Assembly (NCBI RefSeq): GCF_949628215.1
Contig: NC_134283.1
Coordinates: forward strand, 30,792,975-30,856,974
Reading direction: 5' to 3'
Length of the DNA stretch: 64,000 nucleotides
Origin: Phalacrocorax aristotelis
Lineage: Eukaryota > Chordata > Aves > Suliformes > Phalacrocoracidae
The notes below the pieces were generated by a model, which saw only the letters and a list, made by a program, of their open reading frames with translations, had not been told where the DNA came from and searched no databases. Made by a program: the position numbers and the translations under genes. Positions within the stretch are counted from its first letter, which is position 1; each line of letters begins with the position of its first letter. Positions 1-13,258 of the stretch are shown here, in pieces.

Positions 1-1358
1 GGCTCGAGGGAAGATCTGGGTAACTATAGGCCCATCAGCCTTACTTCAATCCCTGGGAAAGTTATGGAATGAATCCTCCTGAGGGCCATCACAAGTCAAA
101 TGAAGCACGTGATTGGGAAAAGCCAACATGGCTTCACTAAAGGCAGATCGTGCTTGACAAATCTGGTTGCCTTCTATGACAACGTGATTTGCCTGGTTGA
201 CATGGGGCAGGCAGTGGACATCGTCTACCTAGACTTCTCCAAGGCCTTTGATACAGTTCCCACAGTCTCCTGCTGGAGAAATTAATGCATTATGGCCTAG
301 ACAAGTGGTCTGTGGAGTGGGTGGGGAACTGGCTGACAGGCTGCACCCAAAGGGTGGTGGTAAATAGCTCCTTTTCCAAGTGGCAACCTGTCACAAGTGG
401 AGTCCCCCAGGGATCAATATTGGGCCCAATGTTATTCAACACCTTTATAAGTGATCTGGATGATGGGATCAAGTGTAGCCCAATGAATTTGGCTGACAAC
501 ACCAAGTTGAGAGGGGAAGTAGACACTCCCGAAGGGAGAGCTGCTCCACAGGGAGATCTGGATAGGCTGGAAGAGTAGGCCAGCAAGAACCTTATGAAGT
601 TCAGCAAGGAGAAGTGTAAGGTCATGCACCTGGGAAAACACAATCCAGGAGTGCAGCACAGACTGGGATCCACCTGGCTGGAGAGCAGCTCTGTGGAAAG
701 GGACCTGGGGGTCCTGGTGGACAGAAAGCGCAACATGAGCGAACAGTGTGCTGCTGCGACCAAGAAGGCCAACTGGACGCTGGGTTGCATCAAAAAGGGC
801 ATCACCAGCAGAGATAAAGAAGTCATTATCCTGCTCTACTCAGCGCTTGTCAGGCCGCACCTGGAGTACTGTGTGCAGTTCTGGTCCCCGCTATACAAAA
901 AGGATGTGGACAGGCTGGAAGGGGCCCAGAGAAGGGCCACCAAGATGATCCAAGGACTGGGAAGCTGCCATACGAGGATAGGCTGGGAGAGCTGGGTTTG
1001 TTCAGCCTTGAGAAAAGGAGGCTTAGAGGGGATCTCATCACCATGTACCAGTACTTAAGGGGCAGCTCCAAAGAAGATGGAGACTCCCTTTTTGCACAGA
1101 GTCACATGGGGAGGACAAGGGGGAATGGACACAAGTTGCTCTTGGGGAGTTTCCAATTGGACACCAGAGGAAAAGTTTTCACAGTGAGGACAGTCACCAT
1201 TGGAATAATTTCCCCAGGGAAGTGGTTGACTCGGCCACGTGGGACACCTTCAAGACTTGTCTGGACAGGGTGCTGGGCCATCTTGTCTAGAGTGTGCTCT
1301 TCCTAGAAAGGTTGGACTAGATGATCCCTGAGGTCCCTTCCAACCTGTGATTCTGTGA
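1..1358 (+). mobile_element. CR1 LINE copy A, 5'-truncated and broken (reverse transcriptase to 3' end)
   Basis: This is the end of a CR1 non-LTR retrotransposon, probably continuing left of the window. Translated pieces read as LINE reverse transcriptase: motif A with [10 protein letters not shown] (about 223-252), motif B with [10 protein letters not shown] (about 399-428), then the downstream thumb region. The 3' end is the CR1 tail, with a GATTCTGTGA repeat-like terminus at 1349-1358 and no poly(A). The reading frame is broken: an apparent 1-base loss near 260 leads to a stop at 283-285, there is another stop near 576, and a further frame change lies near 965-1000. The catalytic motif C reads LADN (489-500) where active CR1 elements carry an ADD core, so the second catalytic aspartate is lost. 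The copy is dead. Copy B at 42699-43417 is about 98% identical over the shared part. Confidence 0.93.
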
Positions 1359-4284
1359 GATCCTCTTCAGAGGCAGAGGTTAATGCTGGTTCTGGAATAG
1401 AGAACAGAAGGGAAAAATAGTGTGTCCCTTAGAGAGGGAAGAATTTTTCATAATTTCTTTTCTGCAGTTTGTTATGAAGAAACAAACCACATTTCTCAGC
1501 AGAAGTAGAATCAAATCTACAACAATAATCTGGCTTCTCTTTAATATAAAAATATCTACCCCGTGGGACCAAAGCTCATGAACTGATTGCTGGAAAAAAC
1601 TATTCCTGCAGGACAAGCTGAAAAAGATTAATTGCTCTCTTTTGAAATAACGACTCATTGAGGCTAGTATTGTCAAAAGACAATATATCGTCATTAAATT
1701 ACAATGTTCACTGAGTAACATTTTATTCAAGAATGTTTTGAAAAAATAATTCCAAGACCCTAATTTTAGGTCTGCTCATATGAAGGACACCTAGATAAGC
1801 CAAACAACTAAGAGTTTTGAGCTGTAATTCTGCAGATTTTGTTTAAAGCTAGCATGGAGCTATAGAGGAACATTTCCATGAGTGAGACCTTTTCGTTAAT
1901 TACTAACACAAATTCCACTAAGTGTTTTGGAAAACTGGTTGCTTAAGAAGTATATGGCAAATAAAATAGCCACAAAAAACTAGTCATAACAAAATGCTTT
2001 TGCAAGGAGCTTGGCTTTTCTTAGCTGGATCTTTCCTGCCTCTGTATAAACCATATGAGCAGCCACGTTGTAGGAAAGTAAATAAAACCAAGTATGAGAG
2101 TAATCCAACAGGCTGGCTTCCCTCACTAGCCTCATTGTTTATATGAGGTTGCATAGCTTATTTTTTTTCCTTCCTTTCTGTTGTATATTATAGGATATAA
2201 AGACTAGATGGCCCGTATTTTACACTTGTATTTTATATTAACTGAAGTTCTAAATAACTTCAGAGCAACTCAATCTATAGGAAACGTCAGTGAAAAGCTG
2301 GGCATGTTTAACTGCTTACAGAGAAGAGAAAGGCTCAGAGCCTAACTTGCCTATGTACTGCACAGCACAAAATGCTTGGCTTCCTATGGAAAAATGAAAT
2401 TACTGTCAAGGTCGTGTGTAAACTGCTTATTGTATTGGGGAACAGCAGGGAAACGCAGGGGAAGGAGTCTGGGGTTACGTGCATTTTGTAAAGGGTTTTA
2501 GGTAACTTATGGTTAAGCAAAGGTAAACAAAATGGTATTTCCTATACAATGTGTGGATTAGTGATGAGTCTCCCTAACTCAGCTCCTTTCCAAATTGATT
2601 TCCTCTCCTTTTTTCGTTCATTCCTCTTCCCTCGTTGTAAGGAATTCCTTCCCTACTTTTTTCCTCCCTCCACAGCTGCTTCTACATTCCTTCATTTTGT
2701 GGCATGTCTATTTCAGAGAAAATGGCTTTTCCCCCTTATTTCACATTATCAATTGTTTTTCCTGTACCAGATATCCTTTTCCGTCCATTTCTGCTAACAG
2801 GAGCTATAATTTCTAAACTCTTCATTTTCCCTTTGTGTGGAGAAGGTGTCTCCTTCAGGCTTCTTCTGGCCACTTGCCAGCGTTCAGTAATATTTTCTGC
2901 ATCGTAAATGGTTGTGATACTCTCCTGTCTCATGCTATAATAGTCTTTTACCTTTATTTCCTTGCTGTGGAAGGGACCTTGAACCCAGTATTTAGGCATG
3001 TATTATCACTGCTTAAGCCCCACAAATGCTGACTGAAGCTCCAGACAGAGGATTAGGAGGATGGTTCACCCCAAACTCACCAATAGTTCAACCCAATTTC
3101 ATAATAATAAAACAATGAACCAGTGTTAATTAACCATCATCACTCACTTACGTGTATTGTTCCGTAATAACCTTCATATATATGTACAGAATTAATTAGC
3201 TTATTAAAAGATAGCTTTATTCCGGTCTGTTCTTTCACTGAGCCAGTCTGCTCTGAATTCATGCCGTTTGTCTATTCAGAGTGACACCATTTCCTTGCAC
3301 ATTTCTTGTGAAATCCTTGTCTTTCAGCAGGAATTACTACATTATATTTGTGCACAATAAACTGAAACTTTTTTATAGGGCAAAAGTTGTATGGTTTTGA
3401 TAACAAAGGGAGTGTTAGTTTTTATGCAAAGCAACTTTTAGATGTAGATAGGATTTTCATGTGAGCTGAAACCTGCGTCTGGTCCTTGAAGTTTAAAGAA
3501 TCTCAAATTGATGTACACTAAGCATCTGTATATATTTGGACGTTACCTATACTGCTGGAGAAATGGGCTTGACAGGTAAAGCACGCATCAAAAAAGAGGT
3601 GAGATTATGGTAATACGGGATGTGTTATGTCTCAAGTATTTTTCTTCCTTGCGGGAGAGTGATCTCTTGAATAAAATGCACATAAGTATTTTTCATTACT
3701 TATCTGTTTCCCCAAAAAGTCCATGTAAATGCAGGCTGGATTCATTACAGATTCAGGAACTGTGGGCATCTTTTGAATTTCTCCTAGGATTAAAGTGACC
3801 TTTAGTGTCTCCATAGCAAGCTTTTTGGTTAGCACACAGAAGAGTTTCCCTCACTGTTTACCCTCAGTATCATGTCGCTGTCTAATATGCTTAAGCATGT
3901 CTGCTGTCTCACTTATATTTGCACAGGTTTTTTTTAAAACTAGTACTTTGAAAGGCCTATTCCTCCATGCTATTTCAATATTTAGGTAAGAAATATCTGG
4001 TGTTGCCTTTTGGAGCAACCTATCTGATGCCTTCCCTTCTGTTCTCTACCAGTTTTGGCTTTGTGAATGGGGAGCTAATTGGCAGCCCAGTAAGAAATGT
4101 GAGCTATTGCTTTACTCATACGGCTTTTATTTTGCTTTCAAGAGGTTGAAAACTGTTATACAGATCAGTCCTGTTGATGGTTTCTTTTTTCTGTATTGCT
4201 CTTGAAATCCAGTCTGTCCTAGCCATCATGTTAATAGAGCAAAGGTAACAACCAAAATAAATATTTTCCTGTCTTCTCTTTCAG
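1359..4284 (+). other. KCNIP1: KCNIP1 intron (3' part), non-coding
   Basis: This is intronic sequence upstream of the first KCNIP1 exon in the window. It is AT-rich, with scattered short open frames that match nothing I recognise. It ends in a pyrimidine-rich tract and the acceptor TTTCAG (4279-4284). I looked for the short aromatic-rich cassette exon and other KChIP1 alternative N-termini and did not see them, so those exons should lie further left. Confidence 0.8.
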
Positions 4285-4409
4285 ATAAAATTGAAGATGA
4301 ATTAGAAATGACTACGGTGTGCCATAGACCCGAAGGACTGGAACAGCTTGAAGCGCAAACCAATTTCACTAAAAGAGAACTTCAAGTGCTTTACAGAGGA
4401 TTTAAAAAT
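4285..4409 (+). CDS. KCNIP1: KCNIP1 coding exon (start of conserved KChIP core)
   Basis: This 125-base exon lies between TTTCAG and GTAAGA. It enters with two bases of a split Asp codon (phase 1) and ends on a complete Asn codon. Its residues 1-42 of the window product begin [18 protein letters not shown] and end VLYRGFKN. This segment joins the variable N-terminus to the EF-hand core and includes the start of the degenerate EF-hand 1 helix ([13 protein letters not shown]). In the family this region contributes to the hydrophobic groove that clamps the Kv4 N-terminus. The internal ATG at 4308 is not a plausible start because coding conservation extends upstream to the splice site. Compared with the mammalian protein as I recall it, one residue differs (Thr for Met in the MTTVC stretch). 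Confidence 0.97.
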
Positions 4410-7400
4410 GTAAGAACAATACCAAGTCTAGTATGTATGTCCCCCACCAGCCTCAACTGCTCAGCTGCATTTTGTATCATTCCCTTGCTAAACATTAGGA
4501 GTTTTGTGCTAGATCTCCCCAACCACAGCAAAAATGAGAACAATCTGTCTCTCCATCTAATATTTATGACACTGTAATCTGCCTAAAACTGGGTTTGGGT
4601 GAATATTCAGCACATAATAGTCTCATTAAATTTTTTCCCCAAATGTCAGTAAGCACATTGTAATTTTCTCAGTGCCAGTACTTCAAGATAACCTGCAAAT
4701 GTTTTTATGGTTACTTATTTAAGTCTTGTTGTCAGTTCCTCATGTTCAAATACGAGTGGTACTGTTTGCTTGTGATTAGCTGCCCAGGATGTTTTTTTTT
4801 TATCCTTTCTATAGCTGGAGAAATCATCTTCTTGTAGCAGGATGTTATTAGAGCACATTAGGACTATAAGGTCCTGTGTAAATAGGGAATAAGGCTGGAG
4901 TGGCAGGAGCCAAAAAGAAATCAAAAGTAAACAGGTATCAAGACTGAGGAGAAAAGAGAGAAACTACAGGTTTAAGTGAGAGCAGGAAACATGCCAGTTG
5001 GCATGACTGCCTGAACAGAACAGCACCATGCTTGTCTATGTGAACCACCATCCAGCTATACCCTTGCTGGTAGTAGGGAGTCTGTGGCTCCATGAGCCTC
5101 AGCTTCTAGGTCACCTGCTGCTGCCTCTTAGGGACTCATCATAATAAATAGAAACAGGGAATTCTGAAGCTACATGGAGCAGATGTTTTATGGGCCTTAA
5201 AGAATGAATACTCATTACATGGTTGCCTGAGGGTCTGGATTTAGTCAACCAGGTGGTTCGTGCCAGCTGATATTTTTATGATGATTAATAGATCAGTATC
5301 AAGCCAGCTCAATAAACACAGTGTGGTTTTTAAGTTGTCTTGCAGGCCAGCTCCAGCATTTCACCTACTGTCAGAGTGAAATGCTGAAATTTCTTGGAGA
5401 AATACAGAAAGTCAACTCTGTTGGGTAAAAACTTGCCAAAAGAAAGCTAAGCTACCATAAATACAGGTAGTGTTGAGGGAAATCTGCTGGACATTGTGAA
5501 GGGCCTTTCTTTTTGACAGATTTCTGAAATTTGATTGAATCACATCTTCAATGTATATTTGACTTCCCCAAGGAGTCTGGTGGTTTCATCCTTTATTTCA
5601 CTGTTTACCTAAGCAGGTCAAGGCATAGCTCAGCTTTCTATATTTCTCTGTTTGATGCATGTGTTATATTTGTACAGCCTTTGCTGCACATAGGAGGTCA
5701 TTTCATATGTAAGTTTTCTAAACACTGAAGGCTGATATTCTGAAACCTCTTCATTCTTTGGACAGCCAGCAAGAAATCATATAGCTTTTGAGGGAGCTTG
5801 ACAAGTTATTGTACAGTATAATATGACACGACTGCCTACGGAGGGAGACTAAACTCAGAGAGTTCTTAACTGCTGTGTTTTGCTAGCATCTCTGAAATGC
5901 TTTCTGTATTGATGTGTTTGGTGGGAATCCTGCGTGGGAGAGCACTGCTCCATGCTGAGAAGAGGAGCTGGCGCTGCCAGCATCTACTATGCAAAACAGA
6001 GAGGCAGCCTTGCAGTTCTCTCAGCAGGTCTGACATTTACCTCTTGCCCCTCCCAATTTTGCTATCATTTTGCAGTATGGAGGCATTATCTCCCAGGGCA
6101 AGAATAATGACAGACAAGTGCATTTAACTTGTGGCCTAAACCCTTTCCTAAGACCTCACTGAAGGTCTTGGTATTTGGGATCGCTGGCAAGATCTTGCTT
6201 TGTATAAGGTTGTTAGGACAAAGTCTGTTTTCCTCCATCTTCTCTGCACACAATGTGTGTGAAGCCTTAATATCTAAGATTTACATTGAAATGAAAGAGC
6301 AGCTTTAGCATTTGTAGCCTGTAAATCATGGTTTCAATGGGATAGGTAATTATGCACAGCAGGCAAACTGATTCAGCTGTTACCATATTTGCTATTGTAC
6401 TGAACCGTCTGCTTTTTGGGATGATGTTACAGTGCCATCTGGAGATTCAAAATCCCTGTGGGAATGCAGTAATTTTCCTCTCTCTGGCTTGTACTTACTG
6501 CTTGCTCTGAGTGATTACACAGGTCCTGTTTAATCATGAGGCAACACCTGGATTATCACAGGGCCATTTACAGGCACTTGTAATGGACATGGAGAGAAGA
6601 GGCCCTGCTCAGCCTGGATGCAGGCACAGGAGCTGAAGGCTGGATGTTCATGAACATGGATGGTGTTTGGCCAAAGGCCGTTCAATGCAGTCTGGGGTAG
6701 CCTCCAGACTAGCACCCTGGCTGACCAGGGTCCTAATTCTCAGTACTTTTATTCCTGCTTTTTCTTAATCTCTGAAATCTGTTTCCCCAGTTGCTCCAAA
6801 CCTTCCCAGTATCTTCCCAGTGTGATACTGGTCAGGTCTGGTGTTTCTGCACCAGACTGGTGGAGGCTTCCACCAAATTCAGACTGACCCTTTACCACCC
6901 AGAGAAGCAGAGCACGCTAACCAGGCCAGTGTCCATGCTGCCTGGCCAAATATCCTCTCTCTTTGCATTCCGCTTTCTTTTCAAGTTGTGGAAGGGTCCT
7001 GCTGTCCAACATCTCTTGATGCTAGGACCAAAAGTCCGCTTTTATCTTAGCAGTTATCTCTGTCCTGAAGGTGCATTCTGTGTTTTGTGGAATAGTCTAT
7101 TCTGCACCTTGGAGCTGGCTGCTGTCAGGCTCGAGCCAGATTAATACAAGGCATTTGGCCTGATTGCTTTGGCTGCGGTTCTGCAAAAGCAAGGTAACAG
7201 AGACGTCAAAAACCAGCATAACCTCTGATTGATCTTGCCTTAGTTTAGCTTTACAAAAATAAAATGTGATACTTTCTGTCTATAATACATCAGTGGAGAG
7301 GATTGTTTGAGCTGAAATGCAGTAATGGCACAGGAACAAACTGGCCATCAATAGGCATAAGGTGGAATTGGAAAAGTTTCTGCTCCTCAGAGGAGAAAAA

Positions 7401-10400
7401 TTTGGGGAACAGTTATAGAATGGGAGGGAGGAGAATAAGAAGCTGTTTTTAAGATTAAAATTGATAAATTGATGACTAGTAAACTGACCAACAACTACAG
7501 AGGTTTGAGCTCAGTAACTCAATACCTCCCATTCAGACTATGTTTCTAATGACTTACATGCTTTGGAATTTAGTGCATTGATTTAAAAGCATTGGGACCT
7601 TTATGGGATTTTTTCCTCAGTTCAGGGGGGTTCTGTGCTGTCAGGGGAAATGGTTGTTAGCTGCAAGGGATAATTTTCTGATAATAAATCAGAAAACAGA
7701 CAACCCAAATAAGTGAGGACCTGTTGGAGACATTCTTACCTTTCTTTAGTGTGCGTATTTTAGCAAATCTGTAATGGAGAGTGGTATAAGATGTAATCGT
7801 CTGTAACACGTCAGGTTTTTGGAGACAAAAGCAAGCAGTAAGAGCAAGGTAGAAATGTTCTGATACTTTAATAATCCCCAAAATAGCTCCAAACTGGAAG
7901 AACAAAATAAAAGCAACAAAATTCGTGGGATGTGTGAACACTTAAAGACACAAATTTGGATTGTGGAATCTGAAGGACAATATGTTTGAGACTGTCTGTG
8001 GGCGGCTAACTTAATACCTCTGGTTTAGCAAAATATGACCCCTCAAGTACTCTTTTTCATGTTCTGGCCAAGTTACCTGAGAACAGTCTGATGGGCAGGT
8101 TATGTTTAGCCCCATTTCAGTTCTGCTGCTGATCCCTTCTTGTCCACATTGCACATCTTTGAAAGCAATCAATGAAGTTAATTTCTGATTCCGGCAGAAG
8201 AAAGAGCAGCAAATGCAACCTTTGTTTTATTTTCTTTTTTATTGTTGTTGTTTGGGTTCGTTTCTCTTTTTTTAACATGGGTTCAGCTCCTTTGTGGTTT
8301 AGTATCTTAAAAGAAGTCTGAGAGGGTGGATTCATGCACGTGACTTATGCTGTCAATGCCAGTGCTTGACAGCTAGCTTTTTGAAAATGAGGGGTTGTTT
8401 CTGTGCTTGGCAACAATACAAAAAAAATCTTCACTGTTCTTGTTGGACATTTTAAAAGAATTCATGGGTTAAAGAAATGACAGGGGTTACCTGAAATCTA
8501 TCCCCCTGCCTTACGAATGTTATGGTGAAGGACTGTGTTTTTTCATACTGCTGAGAAATTTTTCTTGAATAAGTAAACCTTTGTCTTCAGTGGAATTTAA
8601 ACTGATACTAAGCTTACCTGCTCCTTGTCACAAGAGAGATTCTTTTGAGTCAGCTGTACTAAGTTATACTGTAGCACTAATGAGGCCTCCTGAGCATTAT
8701 TTGACTCATATAAAAACAAAATTGTGATCAATTAAGTGCAAATGAATTGGTACTAGCATATGTGTCTGAAAGCAATACAGTTACAGAGAGCTAAACAGGC
8801 TGATCAATGTCAGCACTGCCTCTCCCCAGCACTCCTGGAGGTTTGATGCAAGCTTTCATTTGGCTTCCAGATGGAGTATCAGAAGCAATAAGGATCATGT
8901 GGAATTTCAGAAAATTTAATCAGGCACAATGGCCAAAACTGCTTCAGGAGACTTTGCCTCTGCAAGGAGAGTGCCTGCAGCAGCTGCCTCTCCTCTGTGC
9001 TTGCCCTTCACAGACTTAAACTTCATTCTCAGGTTTGCTAGTGGTGGGCTGGGGCTTTTAGTAAACAAGGGCTATTAATACAGCATTGTGGAAGGTATAC
9101 TGAAAATAATGATCAGTCCCTACATTTCTAAACTGTATTTAAGCATGGGAAGCGATGGTTCTTAGTGAAGATAATAGCTGTATTTATCAAGATGAGAGAA
9201 AGAAACACATCTTCACTTAGTGTGCTTGACCAGTAGCACTATGCTGGAAAGGATGGTTAGGTGCTGTGCTAGTCTGGGTTTTAAAAAGAATGACAACTTG
9301 GTCAAATACTCTGAAGTTCTGCAAAGGCCCAGTGTGGGTCTTGGAGCAGTGGCACTCCAGTGAAATTTCTACCCAAGAATGGCTGTTGGTAGGGTACTTG
9401 GTCTGATCTATGATTAATAGATAAATAAATAACAGATTATTTATTTAATATACATTAAATTATAGGTTTAGGAAACATGAACTTTGGGAGAATAGTTTTA
9501 TGGTAGCTATTACCTTCTATTAATTATTCTTCTTTTAATGATTTCTAGCTTATTAGAAGGGGTACAAATAGATGAAAGAGTAACCACTTTTCTCATGACA
9601 AAGAAACAAGGCAATGGCTATTTTATTAGGAGCTTTGGATGGTTTTGAGGATACTCTTCTAACTAGGAATGTTGCCTTACAGAATTAGAAAGCTTTGTTA
9701 GTTTTATCTGTAAATGAAAAGCCAATGTCTGGTCCTGCAGCCACTGGCTTTAGATAGTCCAGTTGGTCTTTTCATCCCCTTGCTGTGGAACAAGCCTTGA
9801 ACACTGACGTTGGAGAAGGAGTGGCCCCAGTGAGGTCAAGACCACAGTGCCAGGTTTGGGTTCTATTTGGGACACTTAAAAATAACCAGTGGAAGGACAG
9901 TTGTCAGAACATGAAGACATAAAGTAAAAGATAATTTTAGGTTTTTTCTCAAGCAACAAATTATCCTTTATTTAGCTCAAATCTATCCCAAATCGCTATT
10001 TGAGTAGAAGACCATCGGTGGATAGAACACACCAGGATTTCTTCTGTATTGGAGGAAGGAACTAAGATCTAATCACCCTAATTTCAATAGCAAATGGGTA
10101 TGTGATTAAGGAGCTGCCTCTGATGTCACTTGAAGTACCCCTCCTTGCTCTCCTTCTGTGACTTGCACAGGATAAAGTGATTTCTCTTGTTTGTTCTCTC
10201 CTTTTCCGTGGTTAGTGAACGTACATCAGCAGCAGGTGATGCTGGCAGATCAGAGGCTTGAAAAAAATTGCCTTTTTTCCTTTATAGGCTTTTCATGGTG
10301 GAAGAATTTCTTGTCAAAGTCCTTTTTGTTCTTAAAAGGTATCTAAAGAATTCATCAATAAATAAGTCATAGACCTGAACCTTCCTCCAGCTTTTTGTGT

Positions 10401-13188
10401 CACCAATTCAAAGGGATTTTTTGTAGACTTCCTAAGATTACTCATCTCAAAATCAACAACCTGTAATGCTATCAGAATAAGCATTTGCCTGTCTTGGATC
10501 TGCAGAGTGGGGTGTAACAGACAGTAAGTGTATGCATTTATGGCAGCTCCAGGCTGTCGGTAATGAGTAACTATAGAAGTACTGGCTTCTGCCCTTCTTT
10601 GCAAACCTGCCTAGGGCCATGACACGCACTCCCAAGCCTGCTCTTTAATCAGGTCCAGGCCAACCACAGAATTATAGGGAGATTGGGGGCTGGGGAGGGG
10701 CGTTCCACCCCAACAGCATCTTGTGATGTAGCAGGCATATTCCAGCTAGCGTAACATGGCAGTAGTGTGTTTGGATGTAAAGGCTGTGCAGCTCCATGCT
10801 CTTTGAAACTCATCTCTGTTCATCCCTAAGCTTGCTTGTGCTACCACCACATCTCAGTCTGCACAGAGGCATGAGCCTACTAGATGAGTTAGTGCAGAAG
10901 AATGAACTCTTAAATGAATTTCCATTACTTTAGAAGGAGGAAAATATGATATGGTGCCTGAAGACTAGCCATGATTAGACTTAGTGTTATTGAAAAGATC
11001 TGAAAAACAGTTTCCATCCCATTTCTCCAATAATTCTAATTAGGATTTATTAGGAAAAGAACAAAGAAACAGGGACGGAACACCATTATTCTGCAGGACA
11101 AATGAACAGTGTACCAGCATCTTGAACATGGCTTCCAGTCCTGGGCTGCCGTCTCAAAAAGGGTACGGTGGAAATAGAAAGATGCAGAGATGGGATAGTC
11201 AAAGGATGCTTGATGCCTTTCATGCTTCTTAGGGTCGGATGCCTGGAAAAGAGATAATGAAGAGAAGAACTACAAAATCACAAGTGGCAGGTAGAAAAAA
11301 AAAGTTGGGATCAACTGTTTGCTGTCTCTATCTCTACACAGGAATTCAGGGCTATCAGGCAAGATAGTAGGAGTCAGGTCCCAAAAATTGAAAGTTGGTA
11401 ATTCCTTGTGCAAAGGGTTATAGACCTGTGAAACTCCTTGCTGAAGGACCTGTATTAAAATGGGACAGCAATCATAGTGCAACACAGAAAGAGGAAAACA
11501 GTTACTACCAGTAACTGATGAACTTTCTTGATCCCATATCTGGCCTTCAACTTAATCATAAGCATCCAACTAAGATACATGCAAAGGTTTCACAAGAGAT
11601 TCTGAGTTAACCTACTCAAACAATCCATCTCCAGCATGTTCTGCCAGGAGTGGCAGTGCTCGTGCTCCCTCTTCCCTCCATGTGACACACTGCCTCAACT
11701 GGGACTTAGGAATTTAAATTGCTGTGAATGGGGTCAAATGACTGCAGTGGGGGAGAGACTGGCAGTGTCTCTGCCAGCTGGTATTTCCAAATGTGGGAGA
11801 AAGCTAACTTCTCTGTATCTATAATCCTGTGCTCTGTGAAAAGGGATCAGTGTCATGGTAATTTAATTGTTTTGCTCTGGTTTAGTTTTCAAAATTGGTT
11901 GATAGGCAAATCTGTGAGGAAGAGTGTCATCAACTGGGAAATATTCTATATAAGTGAAAACTTCACATAGTCAGATAGCAGTGCCTGAGGCTCTCTGTGA
12001 TACATGGATGTGTATTATGACAGCACTGAGCTGTTGGAGGGGGTGGTAAAGCACCATAGTTTTAAGCTAAATTTGCTCTTGAATTTTATTGAATTGTCCA
12101 AGTAATCTAAGTTTAAAAAAAGAATCGAGAGTAAGCAACAGGATTCACAATGTGGAGACAGTTCTTGTGCTGTTTTTCACCTGTCTGTTCCATTGCCTGT
12201 GGTCCCACATCCTGCTGGGTAAGATCTGAGGATCTTGGCTCAGATCACTTACAGGATAAAGCTCCTGGGGGCCCAGCTCCTCATAGCTGCCATATCTCCC
12301 TCTTCATGGGTGCTGTCCAGACTCTGCAAACGTGCCCAGTGAGTACCTCCTACCCCAAACTACCATAACGGATTGGATTTTGCTTGGCTGTAGCAGAGCA
12401 AGTGTGAGCCCTCCAGGCAGGGATCCCCTTTTCCCTTCCTGAATGCCACCCCACAGTGTTAGTTAGTAGGTCAGAAAGTTCGGGGCAGAAAATCTGCCAC
12501 CGTCTTCCTAAGTATTAGCACTATTGAAAGCAGCCAAAAGTGAAATGAAATGCCTTACATTCTAGCACCAGAGCTTAAAAATAAAATAACCCCACTGGTT
12601 GCCAGGTTAGAAAACTTGCATGGGCACAGTCTAGCTTCTCAGAAGTTTACAGAAGGCTGAGCAGATGAAAACGTTAAACATTATCTAACCTTTTTCAGCC
12701 TAATACTAATGCTTGTTTGTAAGGACTTATAAGTATAGTATGTACTGCTAGCCTCCATGGAGCTGGTATAAGGTATTTGGCTACAGTCTTCTGCTGAGGA
12801 TTAATGAATTCATATACTTGGAGGCATCGGACAGGGAAGTGTTAGCTGGCAGTAGTGTTATTTGCAATTATTAGATGAAAGCTTCATATGACAGAAAGCA
12901 TGAGCTGCCTTTCTAGGTCATCCTATAAAACAGTAATTAAACAGTGCTGAAAACACTGTTAAAAATTTTAATAATGGTGAACCAAGTCCATGAGATGCTT
13001 AAGATGAAATTGCAGTCTGAATTATTTTAATTTCTTCAGCTGTACATTTTGTGAATCCAGAGTACTGTAAGAACAAGAATGTGATTTGTTTAATTGCTCT
13101 CTTCGGGCTTGTAGAGTTTTGCAAATGAACCTTTAAAGACCTGGTATTTTCCTTGACTCTTTTTTTCATTGTTGTTGTTTTCCAACAG
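4410..13188 (+). other. KCNIP1: KCNIP1 intron, 8.8 kb, non-coding
   Basis: The donor is GTAAGA and the acceptor is TCCAACAG with a long T-rich tract. No repeat element was recognised apart from a perfect hairpin at 5354-5386. Several open frames of 60-117 codons occur on both strands. None resembles a known protein or has exon-like signals, and I treat them as chance. Confidence 0.85.
5354..5386. repeat. Perfect 11-bp inverted repeat, 11-nt loop
   Basis: CAGCATTTCAC at 5354-5364 is the exact reverse complement of GTGAAATGCTG at 5376-5386. The loop is 5365-5375. It lies deep in a KCNIP1 intron with no flanking element recognised. The stem is too short for a typical microRNA precursor. Confidence 0.9.
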
Positions 13189-13258
13189 GAATGTCCTAGT
13201 GGGGTTGTTAATGAAGAGACTTTCAAACAGATCTATGCACAGTTTTTTCCTCATGGAG
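13189..13258 (+). CDS. KCNIP1: KCNIP1 coding exon (degenerate EF-hand 1)
   Basis: This 70-base exon encodes residues 43-65 plus the first base of Asp66, beginning [12 protein letters not shown] and ending AQFFPHG. It carries the EF-hand 1 loop. That loop has Cys-Pro at its start instead of the usual Asp pattern and is known in the family not to bind calcium; in KChIPs the region instead packs against the Kv4 peptide. The donor is GTAAGC. The Glu-Glu in NEET replaces the Glu-Asp I recall for mammals, a conservative change. Confidence 0.97.

Noticed and set aside
290-871. 178-codon frame on the - strand across CR1 copy A (290-826), with a similar one at 42677-42871.
   Set aside because: It is an antisense shadow of the CR1 reverse-transcriptase region. 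The same frame appears in both copies because the DNA is shared.
1-4284. Search for alternative KCNIP1 first exons (aromatic cassette and other N-termini) and for KCNMB1, which lies near KCNIP1 in human.
   Set aside because: No frame on either strand resembled them. They are probably left of the window.
10640-10720. Possible minus-strand CR1 tail (CACAGAATTATAG and following G-rich sequence).
   Set aside because: Only about a dozen bases resemble the reversed CR1 end; too short and diverged to call by eye.
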